Below are positions 1 through 6,016 of a DNA stretch of 8,996 nucleotides, one piece after another. Location of the stretch: contig USDL01000031.1 of the NCBI GenBank assembly GCA_900553365.1, positions 1 through 8,996 of the forward strand, written 5' to 3'. The notes under the pieces are model-generated. The model was not told the origin of the DNA. It ran no database searches and worked only from the letters and a program-made list of their open reading frames with translations. The position numbers and the translations under genes were made by a program. Numbering within the stretch: the first letter of the stretch is position 1; the number at the start of each line of letters is the position of its first letter. This DNA is from an uncultured Clostridium sp. Its GTDB lineage: Bacteria; Bacillota; Clostridia; TANB77; CAG-508.

Positions 1-68
1 GAATGAAAGAAAGAAAAAAATACGGTCTTAAAAAAGCAAGAAAAGCACCACAATTTTCAAAGAGATAA
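1..68 (+). CDS. rpsI: 30S ribosomal protein S9, C-terminal end (partial)
   Basis: Only the last 22 codons are in the window; the reading frame is already open at the left edge and ends with TAA at 66-68. The visible peptide starts MKERKKYGLKKA and ends in APQFSKR, the nearly invariant tail of S9. In the ribosome this tail reaches towards the P-site tRNA, with the terminal Lys-Arg at its tip (family knowledge). The upstream neighbour should be rplM (L13), outside the window. The gene is convergent with the isc operon and followed by a strong hairpin. Confidence 0.93.
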   Translation, partial: MKERKKYGLKKARKAPQFSKR

Positions 69-85
69 ACTTTTGCAAATATTTC

Positions 86-125
86 AAAATCTCGGAAATT
101 CAATTTCCGAGATTTTTGTTTTTTT
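86..125. terminator. Bidirectional intrinsic terminator between rpsI and iscU
   Basis: A near-perfect 15-bp inverted repeat (86-100 against 102-116, core ATCTCGGAAAT / ATTTCCGAGAT) is followed by T-rich sequence on the plus strand and flanked by A-rich sequence on the left, which gives a T-rich tail on the minus strand. It sits between two convergent genes, so it probably ends the rpsI transcript and also the isc transcript. Confidence 0.85.
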
Positions 126-143
126 ATATGATATATGATGTGC

Positions 144-581
144 TTAACCACAATGTTCGCAATGATGTTCTTTTAAATTGCATTTTTGTTTTATTTCTTC
201 TTCTGTAAGTTTTCCTTCTTTTCTGTAATAATCTGCAATAGCTTCATGTATTGCCTCTTCTGCTAATACTGAACAGTGCAATTTTACTGGTGGTAGTCCA
301 TCTAATGCTTTTACAACATCACTATTTTTTAATGTAAGGGCTTCTTCAACTGTTTTTCCTTTTATCATTTCCGTTGATATACTGCTTGTTGCAATAGCTG
401 CACCGCATCCAAATGTTTTAAATTTAACATCTGTTATTATATTGTTTTCAACTTTTATAAACATTTTCATTATATCTCCACATACTGGATTTCCAACTTC
501 TCCCACTCCTGATGCATTTTCAATTTTTCCAACATTTCTTGGGTTGGTATAATGTTCTACTACTTTATCTGAATATTCCAT
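144..581 (-). CDS. iscU: Iron-sulfur cluster scaffold protein, IscU/NifU-N family
   Basis: 145 aa, the usual length of a NifU_N/IscU scaffold plus a short tail. It assembles [2Fe-2S]/[4Fe-4S] clusters from sulfur delivered by IscS and passes them to apoproteins in the cytosol. The three ligand cysteines are C34 (NPVCGD, with D36 beside it), C59 (FGCGAA) and C103 (KLHCSVLAEEAI). The N-terminal YSDKVVEHYTNPRN block is typical of the family. The last residues, NLKEHHCEHCG, add C134, C141 and C144 with several His, which is not part of the core fold. The ATG shares its A with the iscS stop codon (TAATG), and the GGAGG ribosome-binding site lies inside the last codons of iscS, so translation is probably coupled. 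Last gene of the operon. Confidence 0.92.
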   Translation of the reverse strand: MEYSDKVVEHYTNPRNVGKIENASGVGEVGNPVCGDIMKMFIKVENNIITDVKFKTFGCGAAIATSSISTEMIKGKTVEEALTLKNSDVVKALDGLPPVKLHCSVLAEEAIHEAIADYYRKEGKLTEEEIKQKCNLKEHHCEHCG

Positions 582-1762
582 TATTTATTTCCTCCTTCAA
601 TAAATTCTTCCCATAATGGTGACATTTCTCTTAATCTGCCTATTATTTCTACTAAATTTTCTACTAAATAATCTACTTCTTCTTTTGTGTTATATTTTCC
701 TATTGAAATTCTTAATGAACCGTGTGCAATTTCATGTGGCAAACCTATTGCTAATAGCACATGTGAAGGATCTAAAGAGCCTGATGTACATGCACTTCCA
801 CTTGATGCACAAATACCTTTTAAATCTAAGTTTAATAATAGTCCTTCTCCTTCTATAAATCTAAATGATATATTGCTGTTGCCTGGTAGTCTTTTTGTTT
901 CATCCCCATTTATTCTTATATATGGAATTTTTGCCTTTACTTGTTCAACATAATAGTCTCTTAATTCTTTTATTTTCTTATTATGTTCATCTAGTTCTTG
1001 GTATGCAAGTTCAATAGCTTTTCCTAATCCAACTATTCCTGCAACATTCTCAGTTCCAGCTCTTTTGTTTCTCTCTTGGTGACCTCCATTTATTAGTTTT
1101 TCAAACTTTATTCCTTTTTTAACGTATAAAGCACCTATTCCCTTTGGTCCATAGAATTTGTGTCCTGACATTGATAAAGCATCTATATTAAGTTTCTTTA
1201 CATCAATTTCTACATTGCCAACTGCTTGTACTGCATCTGTATGGAAAAAGATATTGTTTTCCTTTGCTATTTTTCCTATTTCTTCTATCGGCTCAATAGT
1301 TCCTATTTCATTATTTGCAAACATTATGCTAATTAGAGTTGTTGTAGGTTTTATTGCATTTTTTAGCTCGTCCAATTTTATTATTCCATTTTCATCAACG
1401 CCAATGTAAGAAACCTCAAAGCCTTCTTTTTCTAGTTGTTTACACGTTTCTAATACTGCAGGGTGTTCAATTTTTGAAGTTATTATATGATTTCCTTTAT
1501 TCTTATAAGCATAGGCTATGCCTCTTATTGCTGTATTATCACTCTCACTACCACCGTTTGTAAAATAGATTTCGTTTGATTCGCAATTTAAAGCTTTTGC
1601 TACTTGTTCTCTTGCCTCTTCTACTGCTTTTCTGTTTTCTCTACCAATTTTATAAATAGATGATGGATTTCCATAGTTTTCTGTTATGTATGGCATCATT
1701 GCTTCTATAACTCTTTCGTCTGTTTTTGTTGTTGCACTGTTATCAAAATATACATTATTCAT
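581..1762 (-). CDS. iscS: Cysteine desulfurase, IscS/NifS class
   Basis: 393 aa, a full-length PLP-dependent class-V aminotransferase-fold enzyme. It converts L-cysteine to L-alanine and leaves a persulfide on its active-site cysteine, which it hands to IscU. Visible residues: VYFDNSATT at the N-terminus, H100 (IEHPAVLE) that stacks on PLP, D176 and Q179 (HTDAVQA), PLP lysine K202 in SMSGHKFYGPKG, RAGTEN at 235-240, and catalytic C325 in SSGSACTSGSLDPSHVL, the extended flexible loop of group I enzymes. The ATG at 1762 overlaps the end of the upstream regulator by 8 bases and has an AAGGAAGG ribosome-binding site inside that gene. The substrate partner iscU follows directly. Confidence 0.95.
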   Translation of the reverse strand: MNNVYFDNSATTKTDERVIEAMMPYITENYGNPSSIYKIGRENRKAVEEAREQVAKALNCESNEIYFTNGGSESDNTAIRGIAYAYKNKGNHIITSKIEHPAVLETCKQLEKEGFEVSYIGVDENGIIKLDELKNAIKPTTTLISIMFANNEIGTIEPIEEIGKIAKENNIFFHTDAVQAVGNVEIDVKKLNIDALSMSGHKFYGPKGIGALYVKKGIKFEKLINGGHQERNKRAGTENVAGIVGLGKAIELAYQELDEHNKKIKELRDYYVEQVKAKIPYIRINGDETKRLPGNSNISFRFIEGEGLLLNLDLKGICASSGSACTSGSLDPSHVLLAIGLPHEIAHGSLRISIGKYNTKEEVDYLVENLVEIIGRLREMSPLWEEFIEGGNK

Positions 1763-2213
1763 TTACTTTTCTTTCCTTCCTTCTTAAACAATTAATACAT
1801 CTTTCTTTATTTATGTCATAACCACAATCTAGTTCATATAGTCCTAAAGTTTTATGAGCATAAATTGCTAGTTTATTTAATGTTTCATCCTCTAGTACTG
1901 CTTTCATTTTTATTGCTTCCTCTTCTGCTTTTTTATCTTCTAGCTTTAGTATTTCATGTAAAAATAAGTATACAATATCATAAGCTTCTAATATCTTTTT
2001 CGCTTGTTTTTCTCCTTTATCAGTTAATGTTATATCGCCATAGGTTTCATAATTAATATAGCCTTCTTCTTTTAAATTGTTAATTGCATAATTAACAGTA
2101 GGCTTAGTTTTATTAAGTTTTTGGGCAATATCAGTTATTCTTGCCTTTTTTAAGTCTTTTTTTAATAAATATATTGTTTTTAAATATTCTTCTTGTATAT
2201 TTGTTAAATTCAT
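1755..2213 (-). CDS. DtxR/MntR-like winged-helix regulator with a C-terminal Cys cluster; candidate isc regulator
   Basis: 152 aa. Residues 1-75 align by eye with the DNA-binding domain of DtxR/MntR regulators: EEYLKTIYLL, recognition-helix region KTKPTVNYAINNLKEEGYI, then wing YGDITLTDKG. Residues 76-120 resemble the helical dimerisation/metal domain. Against remembered B. subtilis MntR ligands (D8, E11, H77, E99, E102, H103), this protein has E9, K12, Y78, I101, K104 and A105, so the canonical metal site looks lost. Instead the C-terminus has C130-x8-C139-x2-C142 followed by a basic tail, suited to Zn or an Fe-S cluster. It is first in the iscS-iscU operon, the place IscR usually occupies, and faces a palindromic operator. 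Role as iron or Fe-S sensor is inferred. RBS AAAGGAGG precedes ATG 2213. Confidence 0.8.
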   Translation of the reverse strand: MNLTNIQEEYLKTIYLLKKDLKKARITDIAQKLNKTKPTVNYAINNLKEEGYINYETYGDITLTDKGEKQAKKILEAYDIVYLFLHEILKLEDKKAEEEAIKMKAVLEDETLNKLAIYAHKTLGLYELDCGYDINKERCINCLRRKERKVNE

Positions 2214-2227
2214 ATTGCCTCCTTTTT

Positions 2228-2243
2228 GTTAGATTACTCTAAC
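2228..2243. promoter_or_regulatory. Candidate operator of the isc-linked regulator (palindrome)
   Basis: GTTAGATTACTCTAAC has perfect 6-bp arms (GTTAGA / TCTAAC) around 4 bases. It lies directly against the downstream edge of the -10 box and covers the expected start of transcription, a position where a bound repressor blocks polymerase. Its central 14 bases match the remembered DtxR/IdeR box half TTAGGTTAGCCTAA at 11 of 14 positions. Autoregulation by the adjacent DtxR-like protein is inferred. Confidence 0.6.
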
Positions 2244-2271
2244 ATTATACTACTTTTTTTGTATTTGTCAA
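2244..2271 (-). promoter_or_regulatory. Promoter of the regulator-iscS-iscU operon
   Basis: Consensus -35 TTGACA (2266-2271) and -10 TATAAT (2244-2249) on the minus strand, 16-bp spacer. This is the best sigma-A promoter in the window. No other promoter is evident before iscS or iscU, whose starts overlap the preceding genes. Confidence 0.85.
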
Positions 2272-2281
2272 TAGAAATATA

Positions 2282-2319
2282 TAAAAAAACAAAAGGAACA
2301 ACCTTTAAAGTTGTTCCTT
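2282..2319 (-). terminator. Intrinsic terminator of the DUF1292 gene
   Basis: Perfect 10-bp stem AAGGAACAAC (2293-2302) / GTTGTTCCTT (2310-2319). On the minus strand it is followed by TTTTGTTTTTTT. It begins 13 bases after the DUF1292 stop codon and separates that gene from the isc operon promoter. Confidence 0.9.
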
Positions 2320-2332
2320 AAATGTAATATTA

Positions 2333-2641
2333 TTAATCTACAAAATTAAATTCATCTTTGAATTTGTCTTTGAATATTGCAAAAACTGCATTTAAAATTT
2401 CTTCGTCATCTACACCAACATAAGATTCTTCATCTGCTGAATCTGTATCTTCAACTTTTAGTATTACAACTTCATCAGCATCTTCTCCTTCTTCAACTGG
2501 TAGAAGTACAACATATTCTTCTCCTCCATATTCGATTAAATCTAAGAAGTCAAATTTTACTTCATTTCCGTCCTCATCATTTAAAATAATTACATTATCT
2601 AATTCTTCATCCATTTCTGGGTTGTTATTTTCTAAATCCAT
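2333..2641 (-). CDS. Small acidic DUF1292-family protein (YrzB-like)
   Basis: 102 aa, more than a third Asp and Glu. The pattern NVIILNDEDGNEVKFDFLDLI, then EYGGEEYVVLLPVE, then EVVILKVED, then an acidic stretch and a C-terminal helix (EEILNAVFAIFKDKF), is the layout of DUF1292 proteins of Bacillota. Their function is not established. There is no signal peptide or membrane segment, so it should be cytosolic. AAAGGAGAAATAAT gives a good ribosome-binding site for ATG 2641. In related genomes such genes often lie near alaS and yrrK (general knowledge); here a 6S RNA gene is upstream instead. It has its own promoter and terminator, so it appears monocistronic. Confidence 0.85.
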   Translation of the reverse strand: MDLENNNPEMDEELDNVIILNDEDGNEVKFDFLDLIEYGGEEYVVLLPVEEGEDADEVVILKVEDTDSADEESYVGVDDEEILNAVFAIFKDKFKDEFNFVD

Positions 2642-2671
2642 ATTATTTCTCCTTTCAAAAATTATATTTAT

Positions 2672-2700
2672 TTTATATCACATACTCATATTATTTGCAA
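2672..2700 (-). promoter_or_regulatory. Probable promoter of the DUF1292 gene
   Basis: Minus strand: -35 TTGCAA (2695-2700), 17-bp spacer, -10 TATAAA (2672-2677), 31 bases upstream of the start codon. TTGCAA is its own complement, and on the plus strand it is also followed after exactly 17 bp by TATAAA (2718-2723). Confidence 0.5.
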
Positions 2701-2741
2701 TACTTTTAAAAAATATTTATAAAAAAACTTGTTATTATCAC

Positions 2742-2940
2742 AAAAACTTCCCCGCCTTAGCCGTTTTTGATAGAAATTTTAAGGACCTGCTCTTACACAG
2801 GTGGGTGTCTGCCTTGGTACTCATGGGCTTCTTACTACTAAAATTAAAAGTGTAAGCATGCACGCCATATCAAGAGCTTTGGACTCCCTTTCCTTAACTG
2901 TTGGTTCTAAAATTTCATTCGTTCGCACTATGCAGGGAAA
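2742..2940 (-). ncRNA. ssrS: 6S RNA (RNA polymerase-binding regulator)
   Basis: About 199 nt with no believable protein. The two ends pair into a long irregular rod, as 6S RNA requires: TTCCC (2939-2935) with GGGAA (2752-2748), GAAATTTTA (2916-2908) with TAAAATTTC (2781-2773), then AGAACC (2908-2903) with GGTCCT (2787-2782). Further in, CTTACAC (2856-2850) can pair with GTGTAAG (2798-2792). The minus strand is preferred because AGAACC lies 33-38 nt from the 5' end, where the remembered B. subtilis 6S-1 has GAACC as template for its product RNA beginning GUUC, and because the 3' stem is followed by TTTTT on that strand. 6S RNA mimics an open promoter and holds the housekeeping holoenzyme when growth slows (family knowledge). 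Identification is by structure and recalled similarity, not by a covariance search; exact ends are approximate. Confidence 0.72.
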
Positions 2941-2964
2941 TATTATTAACTTAAGTATATATAT

Positions 2965-2993
2965 ATATTACCATATTATATTTAAAATATCAA
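2965..2993 (-). promoter_or_regulatory. Possible promoter of the 6S RNA gene
   Basis: Minus strand: -35 TTGATA (2988-2993), 17-bp spacer, -10 TAATAT (2965-2970) preceded by TGG as in an extended -10. It would give a 5' leader of about 20 nt before the terminal stem; B. subtilis 6S-1 is also made as a 5'-extended precursor. The surroundings are almost pure A+T, including a (TA)n run at 2956-2968, so chance matches are easy. Confidence 0.4.
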
Positions 2994-3083
2994 TTTTATG
3001 TGTTATCAAAATTCATATTTTAGTTTATTTTTCCTCTTACAAACTCTTTTATACTTAACTTTATTCACTAAATTTATTTTATC

Positions 3084-3126
3084 TTGACAAAAGTGTTATA
3101 ATTATTTTAGTTTAATTTGAGAGGAG
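3084..3126 (+). promoter_or_regulatory. Promoter region and ribosome-binding site of pncB
   Basis: TATAAT (3097-3102) is preceded by TGT, an extended -10. A perfect TTGACA (3084-3089) lies only 7 bp upstream, too close to act as its -35. TTGACA and TGTTAT form an imperfect dyad (TGACA AAAG TGTTA) overlapping the -10, which could be a repressor site; this is speculative. GAGAGGAG (3119-3126) is the ribosome-binding site and ends 8 bases before ATG 3135. Confidence 0.55.
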
Positions 3127-3134
3127 CTTATATT

Positions 3135-4560
3135 ATGGATGTTAAAAAGTTAGGTCTAGTTACTGATTTTTATGAACTTACAATGTCTAATGGTTATTTA
3201 AAAAATAATATGAAAGACACTATTGCATATTTTGATGTATTTTTTAGGAAAATTCCTGATAATGGAGGTTACGCTATTTGCAGTGGTTTGGAGCAAATTA
3301 TTGAATATGTACAAAATTTGCAATTTGATGAAGATGATATTTCCTATTTGCAAAGCCTAAATAAATTTTCTAATGAATTTTTAGATTATTTAAGAGGATT
3401 TAAATTTACAGGTGATATTTGGGCAATTCCTGAGGGTACTGTTGTTTTCCCAAATGAACCACTAGTTACAGTAAAAGCTCCTATAATAGAAGCTCAAATA
3501 TTAGAAGCAATGCTTCTAATGCTAATAAATCACCAATGTTTAATTGCAACAAAAGCAAGTAGAATTGTTGCTGCTGCTAAAGGAAGACCAATTATGGAAT
3601 TTGGTGCAAGACGTGCCCATTCCATTGATGCTGCCGTTTTAGGTGCAAGAGCTGCTGTTATCGGCGGTTGTGTTGGTACTTCTTGCACATATACAGCTAA
3701 AACTTTTGGAACAGTTGCAAGTGGTACAATGGCACATAGTTTTGTTCAAAGTTTTGATAGTGAATATGATGCTTTTAAGGCTTATGCTGAAATGTATCCT
3801 GATGACTGTACTTTACTTATTGATACTTATGATACAATAAATTCTGGAATTGTAAATGCTATAAAGGTATTTAATGAAATACTTGTTCCTAATGGTTATA
3901 GACCTAAAGCTGTAAGATTAGATAGTGGCGATTTAGCCTACCTTTCAAAGAAAATTCGTATTATTCTAGATGATGCCGGTTTTAAAGATTGTAAAATTTG
4001 TGTAAGCAATTCTCTTGATGAATTTTTAATTACTTCTCTTTTAGTGCAAGGTGCACAGATTGATTCTTTTGGAGTTGGTGAAAATCTAATAACTGCTAAA
4101 AGTGATCCTGTTTTTAGTGGTGTTTATAAATTGTGTGCTATTGAAAAAGGCGGTAAAATAATTCCTAAAATTAAAATTTCAAATAATGCAACAAAAATTA
4201 CCAATCCAGGATTCAAAAAGGTATATAGATTCTATTCAAAAAATACACGGTAAAGCTTTAGCTGATGTTATTGCCTTACATGATGAAAAAATACCAGAAA
4301 GTAATTATACTATATTTGATCCTAATAATACTTGGCAACAAAAAACTTTAGTTAATTACACAGTTAAACCTTTACAAGAACAAATTTTTAAAAGTGGAAA
4401 GTTAATCTACTCATCACCTTCTTTGACTGAAATTTCTAAACATTGCAAAGAAGAATTAAATACTTTATGGGATGAAGTTAAGCGTTTAGATAATCCACAT
4501 AGATATTATGTAGACTTATCTCATGACTTATGGAATCTAAAGAATACTTTATTGAACTAA
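3135..4560 (+). pseudogene. pncB: Nicotinate phosphoribosyltransferase, interrupted by a +1 frameshift
   Basis: Joins nicotinate to PRPP, with ATP, to give nicotinate mononucleotide: the salvage entry to NAD. The first frame (3135-4253, 372 codons) starts MDVKKLGLVTDFYELTMSNGY and contains MEFGARRAHSIDAAVLGARAA, the probable phosphohistidine H201 in GTMAHSFVQSF, AVRLDSGDLAYL and SNSLDEF. It ends prematurely at TAA 4251-4253 after KNTR. From 4249 the next frame continues with GKALADVIALHDE, TIFDPNNTW and a long C-terminal block ending at 4560. Removing one base (best candidate C4248 in ACACGGT) restores KNTGKALAD and a 474-aa protein of normal family length. Both halves are otherwise intact, so the break is recent or a sequencing error. 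ATG 3135 is preferred over an in-frame TTG at 3117 because the ribosome-binding site lies between them. Confidence 0.88.
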
Positions 4561-4594
4561 AAAAGAGGAGGCTAATTTAGCCTCCTCTTTTAAG
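4561..4594. terminator. Bidirectional intrinsic terminator after pncB
   Basis: Perfect 14-bp stem AAAAGAGGAGGCTA (4561-4574) / TAGCCTCCTCTTTT (4578-4591) with a 3-base loop. T-runs on the plus strand end pncB; on the minus strand the A-run before it gives TTTTTT for the small membrane-protein gene, whose stop codon is 15 bases away. Confidence 0.92.
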
Positions 4595-4605
4595 GAATTT
4601 TCCTT

Positions 4606-4857
4606 TTAGTTGTCGCCGTGCAAAATCCGTTCGAGCTCGCTTTCTTCTTCTTCGAGAGACCTAGTAATAGGTTCCAAAGTTTCTGGAGCAGTTTCTGCCT
4701 CTTGTTTTTTTCTATTTGAATAATTAACATACGCTTCTTCAATAGAGAAATTGATTTGTTCTATTACCTGAATTGTGTAATAAAATATAAATCCATCCAA
4801 AACAAGTGTTACTAGGATAATGACGACTATCAACCAAATTTTCTTGCTGTTACTCAT
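4606..4857 (-). CDS. Small single-pass membrane protein of unknown function
   Basis: 83 aa. After MSNSKK there is one hydrophobic segment at about residues 7-29 (IWLIVVIILVTLVLDG then FIFYYTIQV), followed by a hydrophilic region rich in Glu with a possible helix (LEEEESELERIL). The two Lys before the segment suggest an N-in orientation, with the acidic tail outside, but a cleaved or reverse topology cannot be excluded. The start is set at 4857 because a promoter lies between it and the in-frame TTG at 4926. AAAGGA is about 12 bases upstream, rather far for a ribosome-binding site. The last ~20 codons use GC-rich codons (GAG CTC, CGG, CAC GGC GAC) unlike the neighbouring genes. I recognise no family. 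It is convergent with pncB and downstream of prs. Confidence 0.65.
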   Translation of the reverse strand: MSNSKKIWLIVVIILVTLVLDGFIFYYTIQVIEQINFSIEEAYVNYSNRKKQEAETAPETLEPITRSLEEEESELERILHGDN

Positions 4858-4897
4858 TGCTGTTTTAAGTCCTTTTTGTATAAAATTATTATTTTTA

Positions 4898-4926
4898 ATT
4901 ATAGCACAATTTATGGTTCTTTTCAA
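4898..4926 (-). promoter_or_regulatory. Promoter of the small membrane-protein gene
   Basis: Minus strand: -35 TTGAAA (4921-4926), 17-bp spacer, -10 TATAAT (4898-4903), 40 bases upstream of ATG 4857. It starts only 10 bases after the prs stop codon, so the membrane gene need not depend on prs transcription. No hairpin terminator is visible between them. Confidence 0.75.
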
Positions 4927-4935
4927 ATCTCTTTA

Positions 4936-5883
4936 TTATTTATCATATTCAAATAAATCACCTAAAGGTTTAGATTCATTAATTCTCTTTATTGCTTCTG
5001 CAAATAAAGGAGCAATAGAAACTACTTTTATTTTGTCAATCATTTTTTCTGGCTCAATCGGAATTGTATTTGTTACAACTAATTCCTTTATTGGTGAATT
5101 TTTAATTCTCTCAATAGCTGGTCCAACTAAAACTCCATGTGCTGCACCTGCATATATTTCTTTTGCACCATGTTCTTTTAATATGTTTGCTGCTTCTACT
5201 AGTGTTCCTGCTGTACTTACTTCATCATCAAATATTAAGGCTGTTTTTCCTTTAATATCTCCTATTATGTTTGTTGCAACTGCATGGTCGTTATTGTCTT
5301 CTCTTCTTTTATCTATTAATGCAAGTGGGCAATCAAAGAAATGAGAATATTTATATGCTTTTTTTGAGCTTCCTGCATCTGTTGCTACAACAACAACATC
5401 TTTTAGATGTTTTGCTTCGAAATATTTTTCTAGCAAATGTTTTGCAGTTAATCTATCACAACTTATATCAAAATATGCTTGTATTGCTGGATTATGTAAA
5501 TCGCAAGTAATTACTCTATCTGCACCTGCTGCTTCTAATAATGTTGCCATAAGTTTGGCTGTTACTGGAATTCTTGGTTGATCTTTTTTATCTGATCTAG
5601 AATACATAAAATATGGTAAAACTACTGTAATTCTCTTAGCTGATGCACGTTTAGCTGCTTCTATTGTTATTAGCAACTCCATTATTCTCTCATTTACTGG
5701 TGGCATTGTAGTTTGTACTATAAAAACATCTTGATCTCTAACTGTTTCTAAAAACTGAACAAAATTGTTATCATTTGCAAATTTAAATGATTCTTTCTTA
5801 CCCATTGGTAATCCTAGTGTATCACATATTTCTTGTGTAAAGTCTTCGGCTGAGTTACAAGCAAAAATTTTAATATCTTTCAT
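4936..5883 (-). CDS. prs: Ribose-phosphate pyrophosphokinase (PRPP synthase)
   Basis: 315 aa. Makes PRPP from ribose 5-phosphate and ATP for purine, pyrimidine, His, Trp and NAD synthesis. Two phosphoribosyltransferase-fold halves are visible: N-terminal FACNSAEDF, the ATP/loop segment PYFMYSRSDKKDQPRIPVT (residues 90-108), catalytic CDLH with H130, the flexible-loop KRRED (192-196), and the PRPP-binding FDDEVSTAGTL (218-228). Two motifs differ from textbook bacterial Prs: YARQDRK/REP is YSRSDKK/RIP here, and DDxxDTxGT has Ser instead of the second-cluster Asp, as recalled for archaeal and other divergent Prs. Start ATG 5883 is chosen for its AGGGGG site 6 bases upstream. Convergent neighbour pncB consumes PRPP. 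Confidence 0.92.
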   Translation of the reverse strand: MKDIKIFACNSAEDFTQEICDTLGLPMGKKESFKFANDNNFVQFLETVRDQDVFIVQTTMPPVNERIMELLITIEAAKRASAKRITVVLPYFMYSRSDKKDQPRIPVTAKLMATLLEAAGADRVITCDLHNPAIQAYFDISCDRLTAKHLLEKYFEAKHLKDVVVVATDAGSSKKAYKYSHFFDCPLALIDKRREDNNDHAVATNIIGDIKGKTALIFDDEVSTAGTLVEAANILKEHGAKEIYAGAAHGVLVGPAIERIKNSPIKELVVTNTIPIEPEKMIDKIKVVSIAPLFAEAIKRINESKPLGDLFEYDK

Positions 5884-5930
5884 GATATTCCCCCTAAAAA
5901 AAAGTTTTTGTCGAATTTTAATGCAATTTA

Positions 5931-5959
5931 ATTTTACCATTTTTTTGTTTATTTTTCAA
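5931..5959 (-). promoter_or_regulatory. Promoter of prs
   Basis: Minus strand: -35 TTGAAA (5954-5959), 17-bp spacer, extended -10 TGG TAAAAT (hexamer 5931-5936). It lies 48 bases upstream of ATG 5883. A TTGACT further upstream (5969-5974) has no fitting -10. Confidence 0.7.
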
Positions 5960-6016
5960 TATTTTTCAGTCAATTCATTAAATTTATTGCTACATTTTAC
6001 CTTAAAAGCAAGTACT

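Noticed and set aside
616..1563. Several plus-strand open frames over iscS
   Set aside because: They are antisense to a complete, motif-rich cysteine desulfurase, and their products are low-complexity Leu/Phe-rich peptides without ribosome-binding sites.
2741..2940. SRP RNA, RNase P RNA or tmRNA as identity of the non-coding region
   Set aside because: CCAAGGCAGA on the minus strand recalls SRP RNA, but the GGAAGGAAGC-type core is missing. AAGGAAAGGGAGTCC recalls RNase P, but the length is half of that needed. There is no tRNA-like end or tag frame for tmRNA.
2956..2968. (TA)n run as a functional repeat
   Set aside because: Six TA units in very AT-rich intergenic DNA; nothing ties it to a function.
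2622..3058. Plus-strand open frames over the 6S RNA region
   Set aside because: The peptides show no family features, and the DNA is better explained by the long self-pairing RNA and AT-rich promoter sequence.
3084..3102. TTGACA as the -35 of TATAAT upstream of pncB
   Set aside because: The spacer is only 7 bp; the extended -10 (TGT TATAAT) is a better explanation.
4245..4260. Programmed +1 frameshift in pncB
   Set aside because: The CGG-TAA context gives poor re-pairing of the P-site tRNA with GGT, there is no upstream stimulatory ribosome-binding-like element, and no such mechanism is known for this family.
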